Shown here one piece after another: positions 1 to 11,053 of a DNA stretch of 64,000 nucleotides; position 1 is the stretch's first letter; every line of letters starts with the position of its first letter. A program made the translations under genes and the position numbers. The notes beneath the pieces were generated by a model that saw only the letters and a program-made list of their open reading frames with translations, made no database searches and was not told where the DNA came from. Where the stretch lies: assembly GCA_021613335.1 (NCBI GenBank), contig JAJTWR010000136.1, positions 1,663,727-1,727,726 on the forward strand, read 5' to 3'. Source of the DNA: Whitmania pigra. Taxonomy: Eukaryota > Annelida > Clitellata > Hirudinida > Haemopidae.

Positions 1-655
1 CTCAATAACTTATTACACAAAGTAAAAGCTTTGTCTATACGTTAATATTATAATGCAGTTTGGCCACCTGGGTTAACGATTAATCAATTGCGCTAAACTT
101 TGTGAAAGAAGTTGAAGATGTTGAGGAAAGAGAGATTCACCTTAAAGGTAAACCTGTATGTTGAAAAAATGATGAGGTTAGCAGTTAAAATATTTCTTTA
201 ATTTATCATAGTTTCAATTATAATAAACTATCTTTTGATAACTTAAAAAGGAATGTGATTTTTGATGTGGTCGAATATAATGCCGATTGTAGATTAAAAT
301 TAATTTTCAGAATTTCGGCTCGTAACATTTAACATTGAAACATTATTTTCTTTTATGCAGTCGAAGGTTATGTGGCCAATGCAATTGGTGCCAAAAGCTG
401 ATGATGGCCATCGTCGGCCTCATAAGTGGAGAAAGCCTTGATCGGAAAATGGTTAGTCATCGCATCAACAAAAATGCTTCAATATTTTAATAATCGTTAA
501 CTTTACAGGTGTTGCACTTTCGACACGAGGCTTCGAACCTCACTGGAACTCGTTTGTAGAATGTCGTGACAAGGAAGATGATGAAAAACCGTTTTGACAT
601 CTTTGGAGAAAATAATTTCTTCTACGACGTTGACGGTTACATTTTTACAATTTTT
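1..655. other. AT-rich stretch, no supported gene
   Basis: No convincing reading frame. A short patch around 360-440 and another around 510-600 have more balanced base composition and sit just upstream of a hAT transposase remnant in the same direction, so they may be older parts of that element, but no motif can be read. Confidence 0.4.
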
Positions 656-855
656 CAGCTTCTGCCACAGCTGAACGATTTTACTCGGGACTTCGGAGGT
701 TAAAAACTTACCTAGATCAACAATGGGTCAAAAGCGGCTTAATTCCGTATCGATTTTTTAGTTTCACAAGGATTTGGCAAATGAAATGAACTTAGATGAC
801 GTTATTATCGAATTTATTTCAAGAAATGAGAAGAGAAAAATAACTTTTTATATGT
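656..855 (+). pseudogene. hAT transposase C-terminal remnant
   Basis: In one frame the DNA reads SATAERFYSGLRRLKTYLDQ, the hAT C-terminal dimerisation region (usual form SxTxERSFSxLRRLKTYLRxTM). A frameshift near 765 is followed in another frame by a tail with DVIIEFISRNEKRK, the usual end of ZMYM-type hAT transposases. Only the last ~65 codons are recognisable, with at least one frameshift and no start. It is a dead fragment. Confidence 0.75.
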
Positions 856-1331
856 AAAAGTTGTTTATGTACGATCTTTTGTTATTGAGAAAGCATTTGT
901 TATTTATGCTCTATCAAACAAAATTAGAATCATTGTTATAATTTTATTTCTTGTTTTTTAATTTGTAAATAAAGAGCATTTACAGAGTTACAAATTTTTG
1001 CTTTACTTGTAGTAAATATTTTAAAATTTCAATATCCTCATGTGCATGTCGATTTGCAAAATTGGATTTTTTACTAGTATCTATGTCGTTCTTCGCAGTC
1101 TATGTCAATTCACCAATGAAAAACGATTTACGAACTAAAGTTTCAGCGACAAGTTTATGAAATAAATTGCCCCCCCTAAGAATTTTATCAAGTTGGCGCC
1201 TGACCCCTACCCTTCGCCGAAGCAAAAATTTATGGTGACATTTCTGACGACTGTTGGGTATATTGCATAGACGTCCAGAGGGCTGCGTTGTCGGCATGCA
1301 TGCACGACTATCCCATTATTTGTGCCAGTGG

Positions 1332-1600
1332 TACCCAACCGGCACACAAGCCGCGGACCGGTCAACGTTTGATAATTTTGCCACGGCCCGCTCGGGGGGA
1401 GTTGATTGTCATATTGTATATTTTACGACTTAATAACTTTAATTTAATTGTATTTACACGCGCCTTCAAAATAGAAGTTACAGTTACGCAAACAAAGGAA
1501 TATAAAATAATATTTCTGGGGACAATGACACTCGAAATGTGTTGCTTATGTCTCTTACAGCCTTTGCCTTTTTGAACAAAAGCATGCATCATTACAATTT
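1332..1600. mobile_element. hAT terminal fragment related to the 1.87-kb element
   Basis: Begins with CAGTGGTACCCAACC, a typical hAT terminus. It shares the block around 1359-1480 (GACCGGTCAACGTTTGAT followed by similar sequence) with the element starting at 1869, so it looks like a truncated second copy of the same family. No coding sequence is left. Confidence 0.45.
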
Positions 1601-1868
1601 AACCAGGGTTCCTCTAAATTATAAGTTAGCTTTATTAGCTTATTGGTAACAATTTGATGAATTGAACTGAATAACAAAACACACATAATTATGAGTCTTT
1701 AGGATTTGTTGTATCTTTTGTGGCATATAGAAGTGGAACGATATAATTTTAATTTTGTGCCAATGAGCAGCCATACAAAAAATTCTTAAAATCAAATATA
1801 ACAATATAAATTTAATTAAAAAATGTGTTGTCAACATGGTTGCAACGCTATGGTGGACGCTGATCTAC

Positions 1869-2895
1869 AGCGGTCCCCAATATTTTTCTCACTTCAGACC
1901 GGTCAACGTTTGATTATTTTATCATGGACTTTCTGGGGGCTGACGTTAGTTGTTTGTATTTTGATTAAATTGTCTTCAAAATAAAATACAGATAATCAAA
2001 AAAATGAATATAAAGTGATTTAGCATTTTAACTCACCAGAATGCTAAATCAATGGTAACCCTGAGCTTGTTTCTTTGCACGAGACGGTTCCATCTGAGGG
2101 TAATCGGAGACAACCGAAGTGTCCACATTATTCCGTTGTTTTGTTTTGGTTGCTGTCACACCGGAAAACCCCGATTCACAAGGATAGGATGTCGGAAATG
2201 GCAACAGGAATTGACGTGTTGTGGTTGCAATCTTAGGATATTCCGCCATGACTTTACCGAATTAAATTTGGTAGATAGCCTGGAACGCAGTCTTAAGGAG
2301 GCCGTCATTAGCAATCTACAGCAGTTGATCTACTTACACAGACATGCTAGATTGACTTGGTTTGTTGACAAATGGGTCGCGGATCCATTCCTTACAAGAT
2401 CGTGGGTCTTTTGTGGTTGGGAAGTAACGCTCGAACTCTTTCCAAAGCAAAGACAAATCCCCGCTAATGTTTGTTACATGTCCAAAATGTCTCTGTTCAT
2501 GCGCTTTCCCAACAACTCTAGTTTGGTCTTAAATGCAGCTACTTTGTCTGCCAGCTTGAAAACAGTTATCATTTGAAGGGACAGATTGAGCTTATTGAGC
2601 AGGCTGATTATGTCTCACAGGTAGGCTAGTTTTGCGATCCATACCTTGTCACCGAAATGTTCTGCCAAGTGTGACTTCTTTTCTGAAAAATCTTTGCGAT
2701 GCCTCTCGCAATTTTTGAATTTTTGAATACTCTGGTTAGCGATTTGCCTCTGGGTAGCCATCTTATTTCTGTGTACTCTGCGTCCTCATAAAGTTTCTCA
2801 AACAGGCGCGAGTTAACGGCGTGTGCTTTGTTGAGATTCATAACTAATATAACACGCAAATTTTCCAATTTATGTAAAAAATCACACGTATTCAA
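1869..2895 (-). mobile_element. hAT element (ZBED5/Zaphod-like), 3' part with decayed transposase
   Basis: The left end at 1869 reads CAGCGGTCCCCAA, a common hAT terminus. On the minus strand, from 2895 down to about 2049, broken frames read as a ZBED5/Zaphod-like transposase: a block with EIRWLPRGKSLTRVF near 2740-2790, then LNKLNLSLQ and ELLGKRMNRDILDMF-type sequence, and the C-terminal LLPFPTSYPCESGFS and VTATKTKQRN signature near 2130-2200. Frameshifts and stops separate the blocks. I did not find the right terminus, so the element is truncated or decayed. The 174-codon plus-strand frame over the same DNA is an antisense shadow. Confidence 0.75.
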
Positions 2896-2929
2896 TAGAC
2901 GCTTTTTTGCTAAAGAAATTTAACATTTA

Positions 2930-3050
2930 AATTAAAATTATATATATTAAAATATTAAATAGAAGCAGCATTTTAGTATAAAAAACAATTAAATATAAAA
3001 GTTGTCAAAAAATCTTCCGTTGGCTGAGCGGCCGGTGCTTGATAGATATA
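2930..3050 (+). repeat. Dispersed repeat with tRNA-like A box, inverted partner at 10.2 kb
   Basis: About 115 bases, including GTTGTCAAAAAATCTTCCG followed by TTGGCTGAGCGGCCGG, recur in inverted orientation at 10155-10265. TGGCTGAGCGG is a good pol III A-box (tRNA-Leu/Ser-like). No B box follows at normal distance, so this may be a decayed SINE or the end of a DNA element. Confidence 0.55.
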
Positions 3051-3839
3051 CGGTGATGTATCTAAATTTCTTGAAGTTTTCCTTAAATGAGTGTGTAATG
3101 ATGCCTGTTGAGAAATCATTATTTGGATAAGTGAAGCGAAAGTGTTAATAAAGTATAAAATCTATTAATAAATTTCTTGGTTAATATTAAAATTTAAGAA
3201 GTGATTCGATTTATTCTATCGATTAAACTCCAAACAGAGGTTTCCATGCTTTGCCGCATTTTAAACATTTCACGGCACAAGTCGAACATCAACAACGACT
3301 GCTCTAAGAATCGATGCTGATTATACCCTTAAATGATGTATAATAAACCAGATATTTAAGTAAAATTCCAATATCCCCGATTATTTAAGTTTAAAGGATG
3401 TTATACGCTTCTGTTTTCTAATGAAAATAAAAAGTAATTCCACATAAACAACATCATCATTAGAAATGATGAAGAAGAAACTGGATGATTCACAGAATGT
3501 GAACACACATTGTTCCTGAAAACAGAAAGCTTTCCCTCTCCTCCGATAGAATCAGAATCAGGAGAAAGAATAGTATCATTACACGAAGTGTTCTCTTCGT
3601 GAGTACTATTCAAATTACAATCAATGATATTATAATGAGAGACTTAATGTGAATCTAACAATATAGCTTCATTAGGCGTTATAATGACTCTTAATACTTT
3701 TAATGAACGAGTCATGTTCATTAAGATTGGGAACTATCGCAAACAAAGGTTTTTCACTTTCGGTTCTATGTTAATTATATTATCGCACACGTAGAAAGAA
3801 TGAATAATCAACCGACTGCTTCTGGTCCTCTACGGAGAC
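3051..3839. other. Intergenic, no supported gene
   Basis: AT-rich. A 70-codon minus-strand frame at 3401-3613 has no recognisable domain and ordinary low-complexity composition; I do not call it a gene. Confidence 0.4.
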
Positions 3840-4095
3840 CAGACATCTTAATCGTTTTACTAGGTACCATATGTAATGGTTGAATTAATTCTTCTCGAAT
3901 GCGAACCATTTCAGCATTTTTCTCTCTCTTGTTCTAATCTTAGGCGCTTTAAAGCGATTTAATTAGAGAGCATTTCTCGCTTACGTTTTTCGATTTCATC
4001 TCTTTCATCGATTGTATACTCGTCATCTCTAGGTGCCTGGCTATGATGATTCGGAGATGTTGATCGAGTCGCATTCAAATCGTATAGTATAGTAT
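3840..4095 (-). pseudogene. Unidentified charged coding remnant
   Basis: Minus-strand frames read a serine/asparagine-rich stretch, then an acidic-basic segment (DDEYTIDERDEIEKRKRE) and, after a stop and frameshift near 3960, a heptad-like segment with LKRLRLEQEREKNAEMVRIR. The charge pattern is protein-like and probably coiled coil. I recognise no family. It could be the tail of a transposon protein. Confidence 0.3.
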
Positions 4096-4929
4096 CGTCC
4101 GGACTATCCGTTATCTAAGACTCCCTATTTTCTAAGTTCTCTTAAAGACATCTCGTACTCGTACTATATCCGACAGCGAGAGTTTTTATGTTATGTTTTT
4201 ATATTTTTATATTTTTTTTAAAGTATTATATGCAGTTAGAATAAACTCCAAGAACAAAAAAAAAGCTATTCTATATTATTACCAAGAACTTCTATCGAAT
4301 AAGTAATTCGGGCACAGGCATTAATGCCTAGCTGCTAACGATTATCTCACGGTTGATAACCTGGATCCTGCTGAGGATAATGATGATGCTCTCCCAGTCG
4401 ATGCAGTCGCTCCTAATGACAGTTCTGATCCTGATTATCACTCGATGAAGTTGCTCCTGATAACGATCCGGCGATCTCACAGTCACCGCCCTCCATTCTG
4501 ATCACGGTCCTGCTGCCACCACCAACCGCAAGAACTAAATTGGAGAAATTGGAACTAGAGCTTTATAATAAAAATAATAAAAATTCGTTCGATTCACGTT
4601 CGATTAAAGTAGTAATTTTCATTAAATTCTACTATGACATATATCGTAACCCATATGTAACACGCGCGTTATGTTCGATTTTACGTACCGCGCACCCCCT
4701 CTATAATCGTATGCGTGATATGCTAGATTAGACTTTTGATTTTTTTTATAAAACATTAAAATATATTTTTAATTTTAAATAGCTTATAATTGGTTGGACG
4801 TTAATGCATAAAGAACTTTCGATATATGCTTACAGAAGCAGGTGGCAAAACAGTCACGTTAATCATTGCATTGTCCCGCTCTCGAATTTGGGTCAACTTG
4901 AATTTAGGGAATTATGGGACACACACTTG
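4096..4929. other. Intergenic, no supported gene
   Basis: Simple AT-rich sequence with a more balanced patch at 4320-4540. No frame with a recognisable motif on either strand. Confidence 0.35.
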
Positions 4930-5299
4930 TTAAGCGGAAACTTTTTGTAGCTTGGAATTGGCTAACAAGTTCGTTCTTTGAAGCATTGCTTCACTTTTGT
5001 CTGGCAAATCATTATGCGTGAACAATCTGCATTCCAAAGTAGGAAGTGATTGCAAATTTTGAAATGCAATAGATTCGAGAAAGATTTGGAGAGAAAACGC
5101 AATACCGAAGCGACTCGTGGCCAACTTTGGTCAATTGCAGCTAGCTCATGAATCGTTAATAAGTTCTTTGAAGTTTTTAGCAATTGATTAACAGACATAA
5201 TATACATTCAAAAAATCAACCAGAAGACCAATAATAATTATTCCTCATCATCGGTTAAGCCTTCAAATCCGTCATATGTCTTTATATTCATTTTCGGGT

Positions 5300-6080
5300 G
5301 TTGCCGGTTCGCAGGCTAGTTCATCATCCAGGTGGTCACTTACTCCTTTCCTGTATACTTAATTCCAGCCTTTCTAAAGCTTCTCAGGATCAAATCAGGC
5401 TATACTTTGTCCCATGCTCGTGCAACCCAGAGAGTTCACCTCGGAATATAAGGCCTTGGTGTCTCGTCCAGACGGTGTGTGAGCGTGTGTTCCATTCCTC
5501 CCACTCAGACCTGTCAATTTGTCAACGATTTGTAGTTCCAAAATGCAACATTTTGGATGGTAGATTACCCGGGATGATTGCAATCCTCTTAAGTTGAGTT
5601 AAGTTCTTTAACTCTTTATGAGCATCCATGATCAACAGCAAGCTCTTTGAAAAAAATTCGCCCGGTCTCGTTTAAGAACATTTCTGAATCCAGAGCTTCA
5701 TGCTGTTGTGTCCATCCAGCCTTTTTGTTGTAGTGACCAACAACGCTTAGAATTTTTCGCATTGTCTCTTGAAAATCAACATCAGTTTTGATTTGGTGCT
5801 AGCCAAGTATGACTGTGAAACACGTCCGTTCGAGACCACTTGTTGTTATTGCCACAGTTCTTGCGCCAGATGCTTCCATTGTTTTCGTGGTGGGAATGTC
5901 GAAAGCTATCTCTTCCTTTGTTCAAGACCCATAGCTTTAGATCAGATTCTAACTTTGGCCACGTTTTCTCAGGTTCAGTTTCTCAAGCAAGCATTCCTTC
6001 TTTCTCCATTCGCGAACCGATATTTCAATAACGTTGAACTCCCGAGCAGCCTTTGTCTTTTGCTCTAGAAACGACTTCCC
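5300..6080 (-). pseudogene. Pogo-type (DDE_1) transposase pseudogene
   Basis: Read on the minus strand from ~6070 to ~5300, broken frames match a Jerky/pogo-type transposase in order: the HTH end (EFNVIEISVREWRKKE), a catalytic-core stretch near 5830-5880 (TTKTMEASGARTVAITTSG then FTVILG), KKAGW near 5715, then ALYSEV near 5440-5470, WVARAWDKV and a final FRKAGI near 5360-5420. Several frameshifts and stops, and the metal-binding aspartates cannot be placed. Between HTH and core the gene abuts a GC-rich repeat at 6083-6255. A further minus-strand frame at 4930-5124 may be flanking transposon sequence. Confidence 0.65.
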
Positions 6081-6256
6081 AGCAAGCACAAGAAATCGGG
6101 ACACGACGCGGGGAAAAACGTGGGGCCTGCTTCGGCAGCCCAGCGGGGCCATGCCGGGTTTGGCCGCGGGCACCAGTCGGGTCCCAGGACACGGGTCCCA
6201 CTCGGGTAGCCCGCCGGTTTGTCTGTGGGCATCACGGGTTGCCCAGCCCAATCCCT
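6078..6256 (+). repeat. GC-rich interspersed repeat, copy 1
   Basis: Far more GC-rich than its surroundings. Starts CCCAGCAAGCAC and contains GGGTTGCCCAG and ATCATTAATG. The reverse complement of 9880-10060 shares CCCAGCAAACAC, GGGTTGCCCAG and ATCATTAAT in the same order, so the two belong to one family. Sequence resembling the start (TTCCCAACAA) follows the right end, possibly a target duplication. Confidence 0.5.
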
Positions 6257-7931
6257 ACATCATTAATGACGAGTTTCCCAACAATATATGTAACACTGAA
6301 GAATACAAATTTTTGGATTACATCAAGTTTATTGAAAAAATTCAGCTTTTATTAATTGAATTAATTCTTTTCCGGCTGCCAGCTCTTCTGTCTCTGGCAT
6401 TTCCAAACCACTTGCGAAGTTCCAACTCACAATCTTGGCTAGTTGCAGCTGAAGTGCTTGGGTTCCTTTGTACTACCCCTAAAATTTTCCAGATGAAAAG
6501 ATTAATAATACTGCTAATCTTATTATTACTCTATAATTAAGTTAAATTAAAATTCAATTTATAGTATCATCAAACCAAAGTGTTAATCAACAAAGTTACA
6601 AAAAGGAAACCAGTTGACTAACGAAACACAACATTAAACATTTCGGCTTGTTGAAAAGCCTTTTTGCCATGCTGTCCCGACAAATTGCACTTTCGACTCA
6701 TTTCATCCGTCAGCAAATGCTTCATAAGCCTCCGGATGGTGGTCCGGTTATGCCCTCCATTGGATGCCAGAGCAGAAATCTGAATTGAGAATCAGTCATT
6801 AAACTAATTTTTAAAATGTTAAAACCAATTGGTTTTTAATTCCGACATCCTTTAAATGCTTGCAAATTCACAATCACTTCGAATTGGTAAACTAATTCCT
6901 TCCGGAATTTCAGCATTAGTAACCATGTTGTTTTGCAAGCACTTTGCAATCATATCAGGAGATCTCTTAATCATCTCTGTATTTGCTATTAAGAGCCTAA
7001 AAGCCTTATCCAAAAATCTGTTTTGGAGCAATATATCAAGAATGAATATAAATTTAATTGTCAACAACAATTATCATAACAAGTCTAGATCACCAAGGGT
7101 GCTAGATGTTTAATACTTGGGGAGAGGGATGAGGTAATTCTGAGTGATGTGATTGAGGTGACTGAGATCGAAATGAAGGAGAATGGTGGACCTGAAACAC
7201 TTCTTTTGAAGGAGGAATTGGCTTATTTATTTGGACATCCTTTGGTTTTCTGAATAATTTAAAATTGCAATTAGCTAAACAGATAACATATAACAAGTTA
7301 AAAAACAAATTTTAAAACATATAATATTCGCAATATGTTCGAATGGGCATACCGCAGTTTCAATGAAACAACTTCTTCATCACCACTTGATTCTATCCTC
7401 CTTTTTGCTCTGTAAAAATATTGTTAAAATAAATCCAGTATTGCACACCGTTAGGAATATATCAGTCTTGTATACTTTCTTCTTTTTTTTTCAATGACAT
7501 AAGTTTCAGAATCGATGTTCGATGTCTCCTCAGCCAATTTTGTCTTTGCTCTGGCATCCATAACATCATCTCAATCATGAAAAGCAACACACATTTTGTT
7601 ATATTATTTACAAACATATTTCATTTAGTCCCCTCCAGCCAAAGTTGTGCATTTTATAGTCTTATTTGTTCAAAGAAGAGTTCTAAAATCATTTAGCAAA
7701 TCAGGAATAACATGCTTAAGAACTTTCAATAAGTCTGTTGTGGCTTTATGACAGATATTATTAGACAAAGCCTAACGAGCAAGCTCTTCAGTTATGTTTT
7801 ATGATTTGGATCTTCCAAATTCCTTTTTTCTTCTGAATAATGATTTAGATCTTCCAAACCCATTTCTTCTTCTGACTTTTGGAAACGAATGGACCACGTA
7901 TCCTCATCAAATTGTCGATGTAATTCATCGT

Positions 7932-9382
7932 CAACTGACCAGTGATGGGCAAAATAAATCGCGATTGCGATTTGAAATGATTTGAATCGGGATTTAGGCG
8001 AGGTTGCGATTTGATTTGAACATTGTTGGATTCGATTTTTGCCTCAGTGATTTTGATTCGATTAGATTTGCCTTTTTTCAAATCATTGAAATAAAGATGG
8101 TTGTATATTTTTAATTTTGTAAAAATGGTTAAAAATTTAAGAATTCTATATCTTTGGCGTCCTCCCCGTTACATAAACATTGTTATAGGTTACATGCTTT
8201 TGTTCTACTTGTAGCTTTACCGCGTTTTAAATATGAAAAAATTATATTGGTGCTGCAAGGTGATGGTGTCACAATTTCGCAAGTGATACTTGCATTAATT
8301 GGGATTGATGAAGCAGTTTCAAATTGTCAAACCCAGTTAATTGCTCTGAAAAAAAACCTTCGTGCAGCTCTTCATAACCGATTCCAGGAATCTATGAGAA
8401 GACCAGAGAATGTGGTCTCAACTGTGTTGGATAGTCGTTTCAAACTAGTTCCTTTTGGTACCACCCCGCTGCTTGATTCGCATTTTACTGACAGTGGCTC
8501 ACAGAAAAGTCCTACATTAATAATCCCATCAGCCAATGAGGCAAAATCTCTTCTTCTTCACATGATGGACAATAAAGTCAGATGAAATAACAGGGTCTCA
8601 CGCTTCACAGTCTAAAACCTCATGCCAAACAGAAAAGAATCTACCTGAACCAACTACCAGTTCTGGTCGGCGGAGCATTTTTGCAAGATACCATTGTCCT
8701 CAGGTATGAACAAATTATATTGGATTGGAAATGTACGTTAATTATTAAATAATATGTATATATTGCAGGTTATTGACAAAGAGGACGAAGAACATTCAGT
8801 GTATCTTAATGCTCAAACGGACCACAACATCACTCCTGAACAATTTTGGGCAGCTAATGGTCAACGCTTTCCAAAACTACAACGACTTGCGCGTAGACTT
8901 CTAAGCATCCCGGCATCATCTCGAAGTGTGGAGAGACTGTTTTCAATTTCAGGTGCTTTCGTCTCTGCCAGAAGAAATCGATTATCAGCACCAACTGTGG
9001 AGTCACTGTTGCTCTTGAGGGAACAGAAAACTGAGTTTTAATGATTTTTTTAAACGGTAATATGTACTGATTATCTATATGTACTGGTTATCAAACACCT
9101 CTTTTTGGTATCAATAAATAAATAAAAAAAAATAATAAAACTGTAAAAATGTTGGCTGTTAATTTCATTGTGTTTTGCTCGAAAAAATTTGCGAAGATAG
9201 GGCAGCAGGAAATTTTCGGAAGATTTGATTTGATTTGGTATTTGGGCGTTTGGGATTTGATTCTATTTGGAATTTTTTGATTCTATTTGAGATTTGGTAG
9301 TTAAGATTTAAATCATTTTACAAATGATTTGAGATTTGACCATTGAGATTTGATTTGATTTGTGCTCATCACTGCAACTGAC
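7932..9382 (+). mobile_element. hAT transposon with exact 8-bp target duplication
   Basis: Element 7940-9374 (1435 bp), flanked by CAACTGAC at 7932-7939 and 9375-9382. Termini are CAGTGATGGGCAAAA on the left and, inverted, CAGTGATGAGCACAAA on the right. Sub-terminal regions are rich in repeated GATTTGATTT-like motifs on both sides, typical of transposase-binding arrays. The 8-bp duplication and termini define a hAT. It sits inside the first exon of the decayed DUF4806-like gene. Confidence 0.9.
8154..9041 (+). pseudogene. hAT transposase, C-terminal half (Ac-like)
   Basis: The first frame, 8154-8585, carries VVSTVLDSRFKLVPF, the usual DPRFK-like region with D kept. The second, 8754-9041, carries PEQFWAANGQRFPKLQRLAR and SSRSVERLFSISGAFVSARR, the dimerisation domain with the conserved ERLFS. 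Between them 8586-8765 has a stop and then a pyrimidine-free run ending in GCAG, so it may be an intron (acceptor near 8768) or a broken stretch. The BED finger and most of the catalytic N-terminal half are missing, so this is a non-autonomous derivative. Confidence 0.8.
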
Positions 9383-9879
9383 TCAACTGGCTTACGGTAT
9401 CGACTGAATTTCTAAAACTAGAAACATTATTTACATCCGTATTGGAGCATGAAGGAATATGCTCAACGTTAACAGTTTTCAATTGATTCATAATTTCTTC
9501 AACTCGTCTAGCTAATTGACGTCTTTTAGTTCTCTCTGAAACGTATGGCGATAAACTCATGTTGCAGAAAGTTTTATCGTTGCTTAATCTTTTTCCTGAA
9601 GCAAATGTGCCAAAAATGCAATTATTAAGTTGATTAACTCACTTTTTTGGCGTTCAACTCGTTCGACTGAGAGCGCTTGTATCGTTGAATTCGGTAACAA
9701 ATCAAAAATGAATCCAATTTTACCCGCGCTGTTGTATATAATGAAACTAGTTATACATAACTAAACAATTTTACAAACAGAGTAATTGCAAGGATTCACT
9801 AAATGTTTACATTGTAGAAATATCATTAATTATGAATAAAATTTATTTTATACATATACACATTATTTTCCGGCGGGGA

Positions 9880-10090
9880 TAAGCCACTAGGCTATGCTCG
9901 GGACCCTTGTGGGCTCTTTGGCATATTAATGATTTTCTTTCCCCTACGGTTCCCGTACCTATCCCGAGACTTTGCCCGGACGTAACCCGCTGAACTGGGC
10001 AAACTGGGCAACCCGCCTTCAGGCCGCACGGTCCCCACCTGGCGGTGTTTGCTGGGGAAGCTTATAGGCAACACTGTACGAGTTACGTTT
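9880..10090 (-). repeat. GC-rich interspersed repeat, copy 2
   Basis: Inverted relative of 6078-6256, with shared start, GGGTTGCCCAG and ATCATTAAT blocks. The 76-codon minus-strand frame here has no domain and is not called. Confidence 0.5.
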
Positions 10091-10154
10091 ATCAGCCACT
10101 TTCTTCGACGTCGATATTTCAATCAAGAGCACTTCTATCTACATATTACTGTAT

Positions 10155-10265
10155 CTAACAGGCACCCGCCGCTCAGCCAACGGAAGATTTTTTGACAACT
10201 TTTATATTTGATTGTTTTATATATTAGAAACTGCTTCAATTTAATATTTTAATTTATATAATTTT
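10155..10265 (-). repeat. Inverted partner of the 2.93-kb repeat
   Basis: Reverse complement shares GTTGTCAAAAAATCTTCCG and TTGGCTGAGCGG with 2930-3050, plus the AT-rich tail. The pair faces each other across 7.1 kb. Confidence 0.55.
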
Positions 10266-10589
10266 AACGGCACTTGCATAGACGAATGAGACGGGAATCG
10301 CTATATGCTAAACGCTAATGCAAAAACGCTAGGCGAATCCTCAGCCGCTACGCCAAGTGGGCGCGGCCCACGGAATGTTGTCAATCTTGGTAGGACAATG
10401 TATTCGACATTAGTACATACGCATTTCTCGACAATCCAGAAACAAGTTTTAAAATTTACAATTAAAGGTTTTTTGTGATATTTGGGTGGGGGGAGGTTCA
10501 AACTGTTTAATAAGTCCCTGGGCTCATAATCAAAAATGGTTTGCTAATTGTACATGCGGACACAAATTATACCACATCGATTAAGTACT

Positions 10590-10725
10590 TAGGGGTCGAT
10601 AAACAAGTACTTGAGATCAAAGTTGAAAACAATACCGAAGGTCCAAGAACTAGTACAAGTACAGGTTCTCGGGGTCCAAGTACAAGTGCCTGAAATCGGT
10701 ACTCCAGTACAGGTCTACTTGATAG
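10590..10725. repeat. GTAC-rich degenerate repeat
   Basis: Irregular repeats of AAGTACAAGTAC and GTACAGGTTCT-like units. Similar AAGTACTT-rich sequence forms the sub-terminal arrays of the hAT element at 16.4-20.1 kb, so this may be a remnant of a related terminus. Confidence 0.4.
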
Positions 10726-10787
10726 TCGATGATAAATTTTGTGCAATTGCACTATATGGAAAAATCTGCGCCCATGCGTTTTTTAGT

Positions 10788-10970
10788 CGATTTTTTCAGT
10801 GCCTTTTGCATCCAGATACCATGCGAAGGCACTCCTTAGTTCCACCATTTATATAGCCCTACCCAAGGGCCCTCCCTGGTGGTGCGACCTGGGATGTGAA
10901 CACTTCACATAATGACTGATGCTTTCACCTCCGTTCGCAGAAACTCAACCCTCTGAGTCAACTTGCACTT
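10788..10970 (-). repeat. tRNA-derived SINE, family 1, copy 1
   Basis: On the minus strand: an A-box-like segment (TTGACTCAGAGGGTTG), about 45 bases later a decayed B box, then a body with CCCTTGGGTAGGGCTATATAAATGG in two readable parts (CCCTTGGGTAGGGC, TATATAAATGG). Aligns along its length to 50921-51112 and, in the head and TATATAAATGG block, to 44990-45137. Confidence 0.7.
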
Positions 10971-11053
10971 GTTATAATCGGTCACAAAAATTAACAAAAT
11001 AGACCATAATTTAAACAAAAATATCGCTCCAAATTTTAAAAATGTAATCAAGT

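Larger units (their letters stand above)
6640..9560 (-). pseudogene. Decayed multi-exon gene with DUF4806-like C-terminus, split by hAT
   Basis: Minus-strand coding blocks in consistent order. Exon-like 9560-9383 starts MSLSPYVSERTKRRQLARRV; its reading continues across a hAT insertion into 7931-7860. Then 7765-7620 with LARxALSNNICHKATTDLLK and a stop, then 7560-7455, and 7250-7105 (proline/serine-rich). Next, 7000-6852 carries AEIPEGISLPIRSDCEFASI. The last block, 6790-6640, reads ASNGGHNRTTIRRLMKHLLT and GKKAFQ, the DUF4806 pattern. Similar N-termini occur in multicopy gene families of many invertebrates (from memory). Two in-frame stops plus the insertion suggest it is dead. Exon limits are approximate. 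It could itself be transposon-derived. Confidence 0.5.

Noticed and set aside
2052..2576. 174-codon plus-strand open frame
   Set aside because: Antisense to the ZBED5-like hAT transposase blocks on the minus strand; no own motif.
6034..6540. 168-codon plus-strand frame
   Set aside because: Runs across a GC-rich repeat inserted in a minus-strand pogo pseudogene; no motif.
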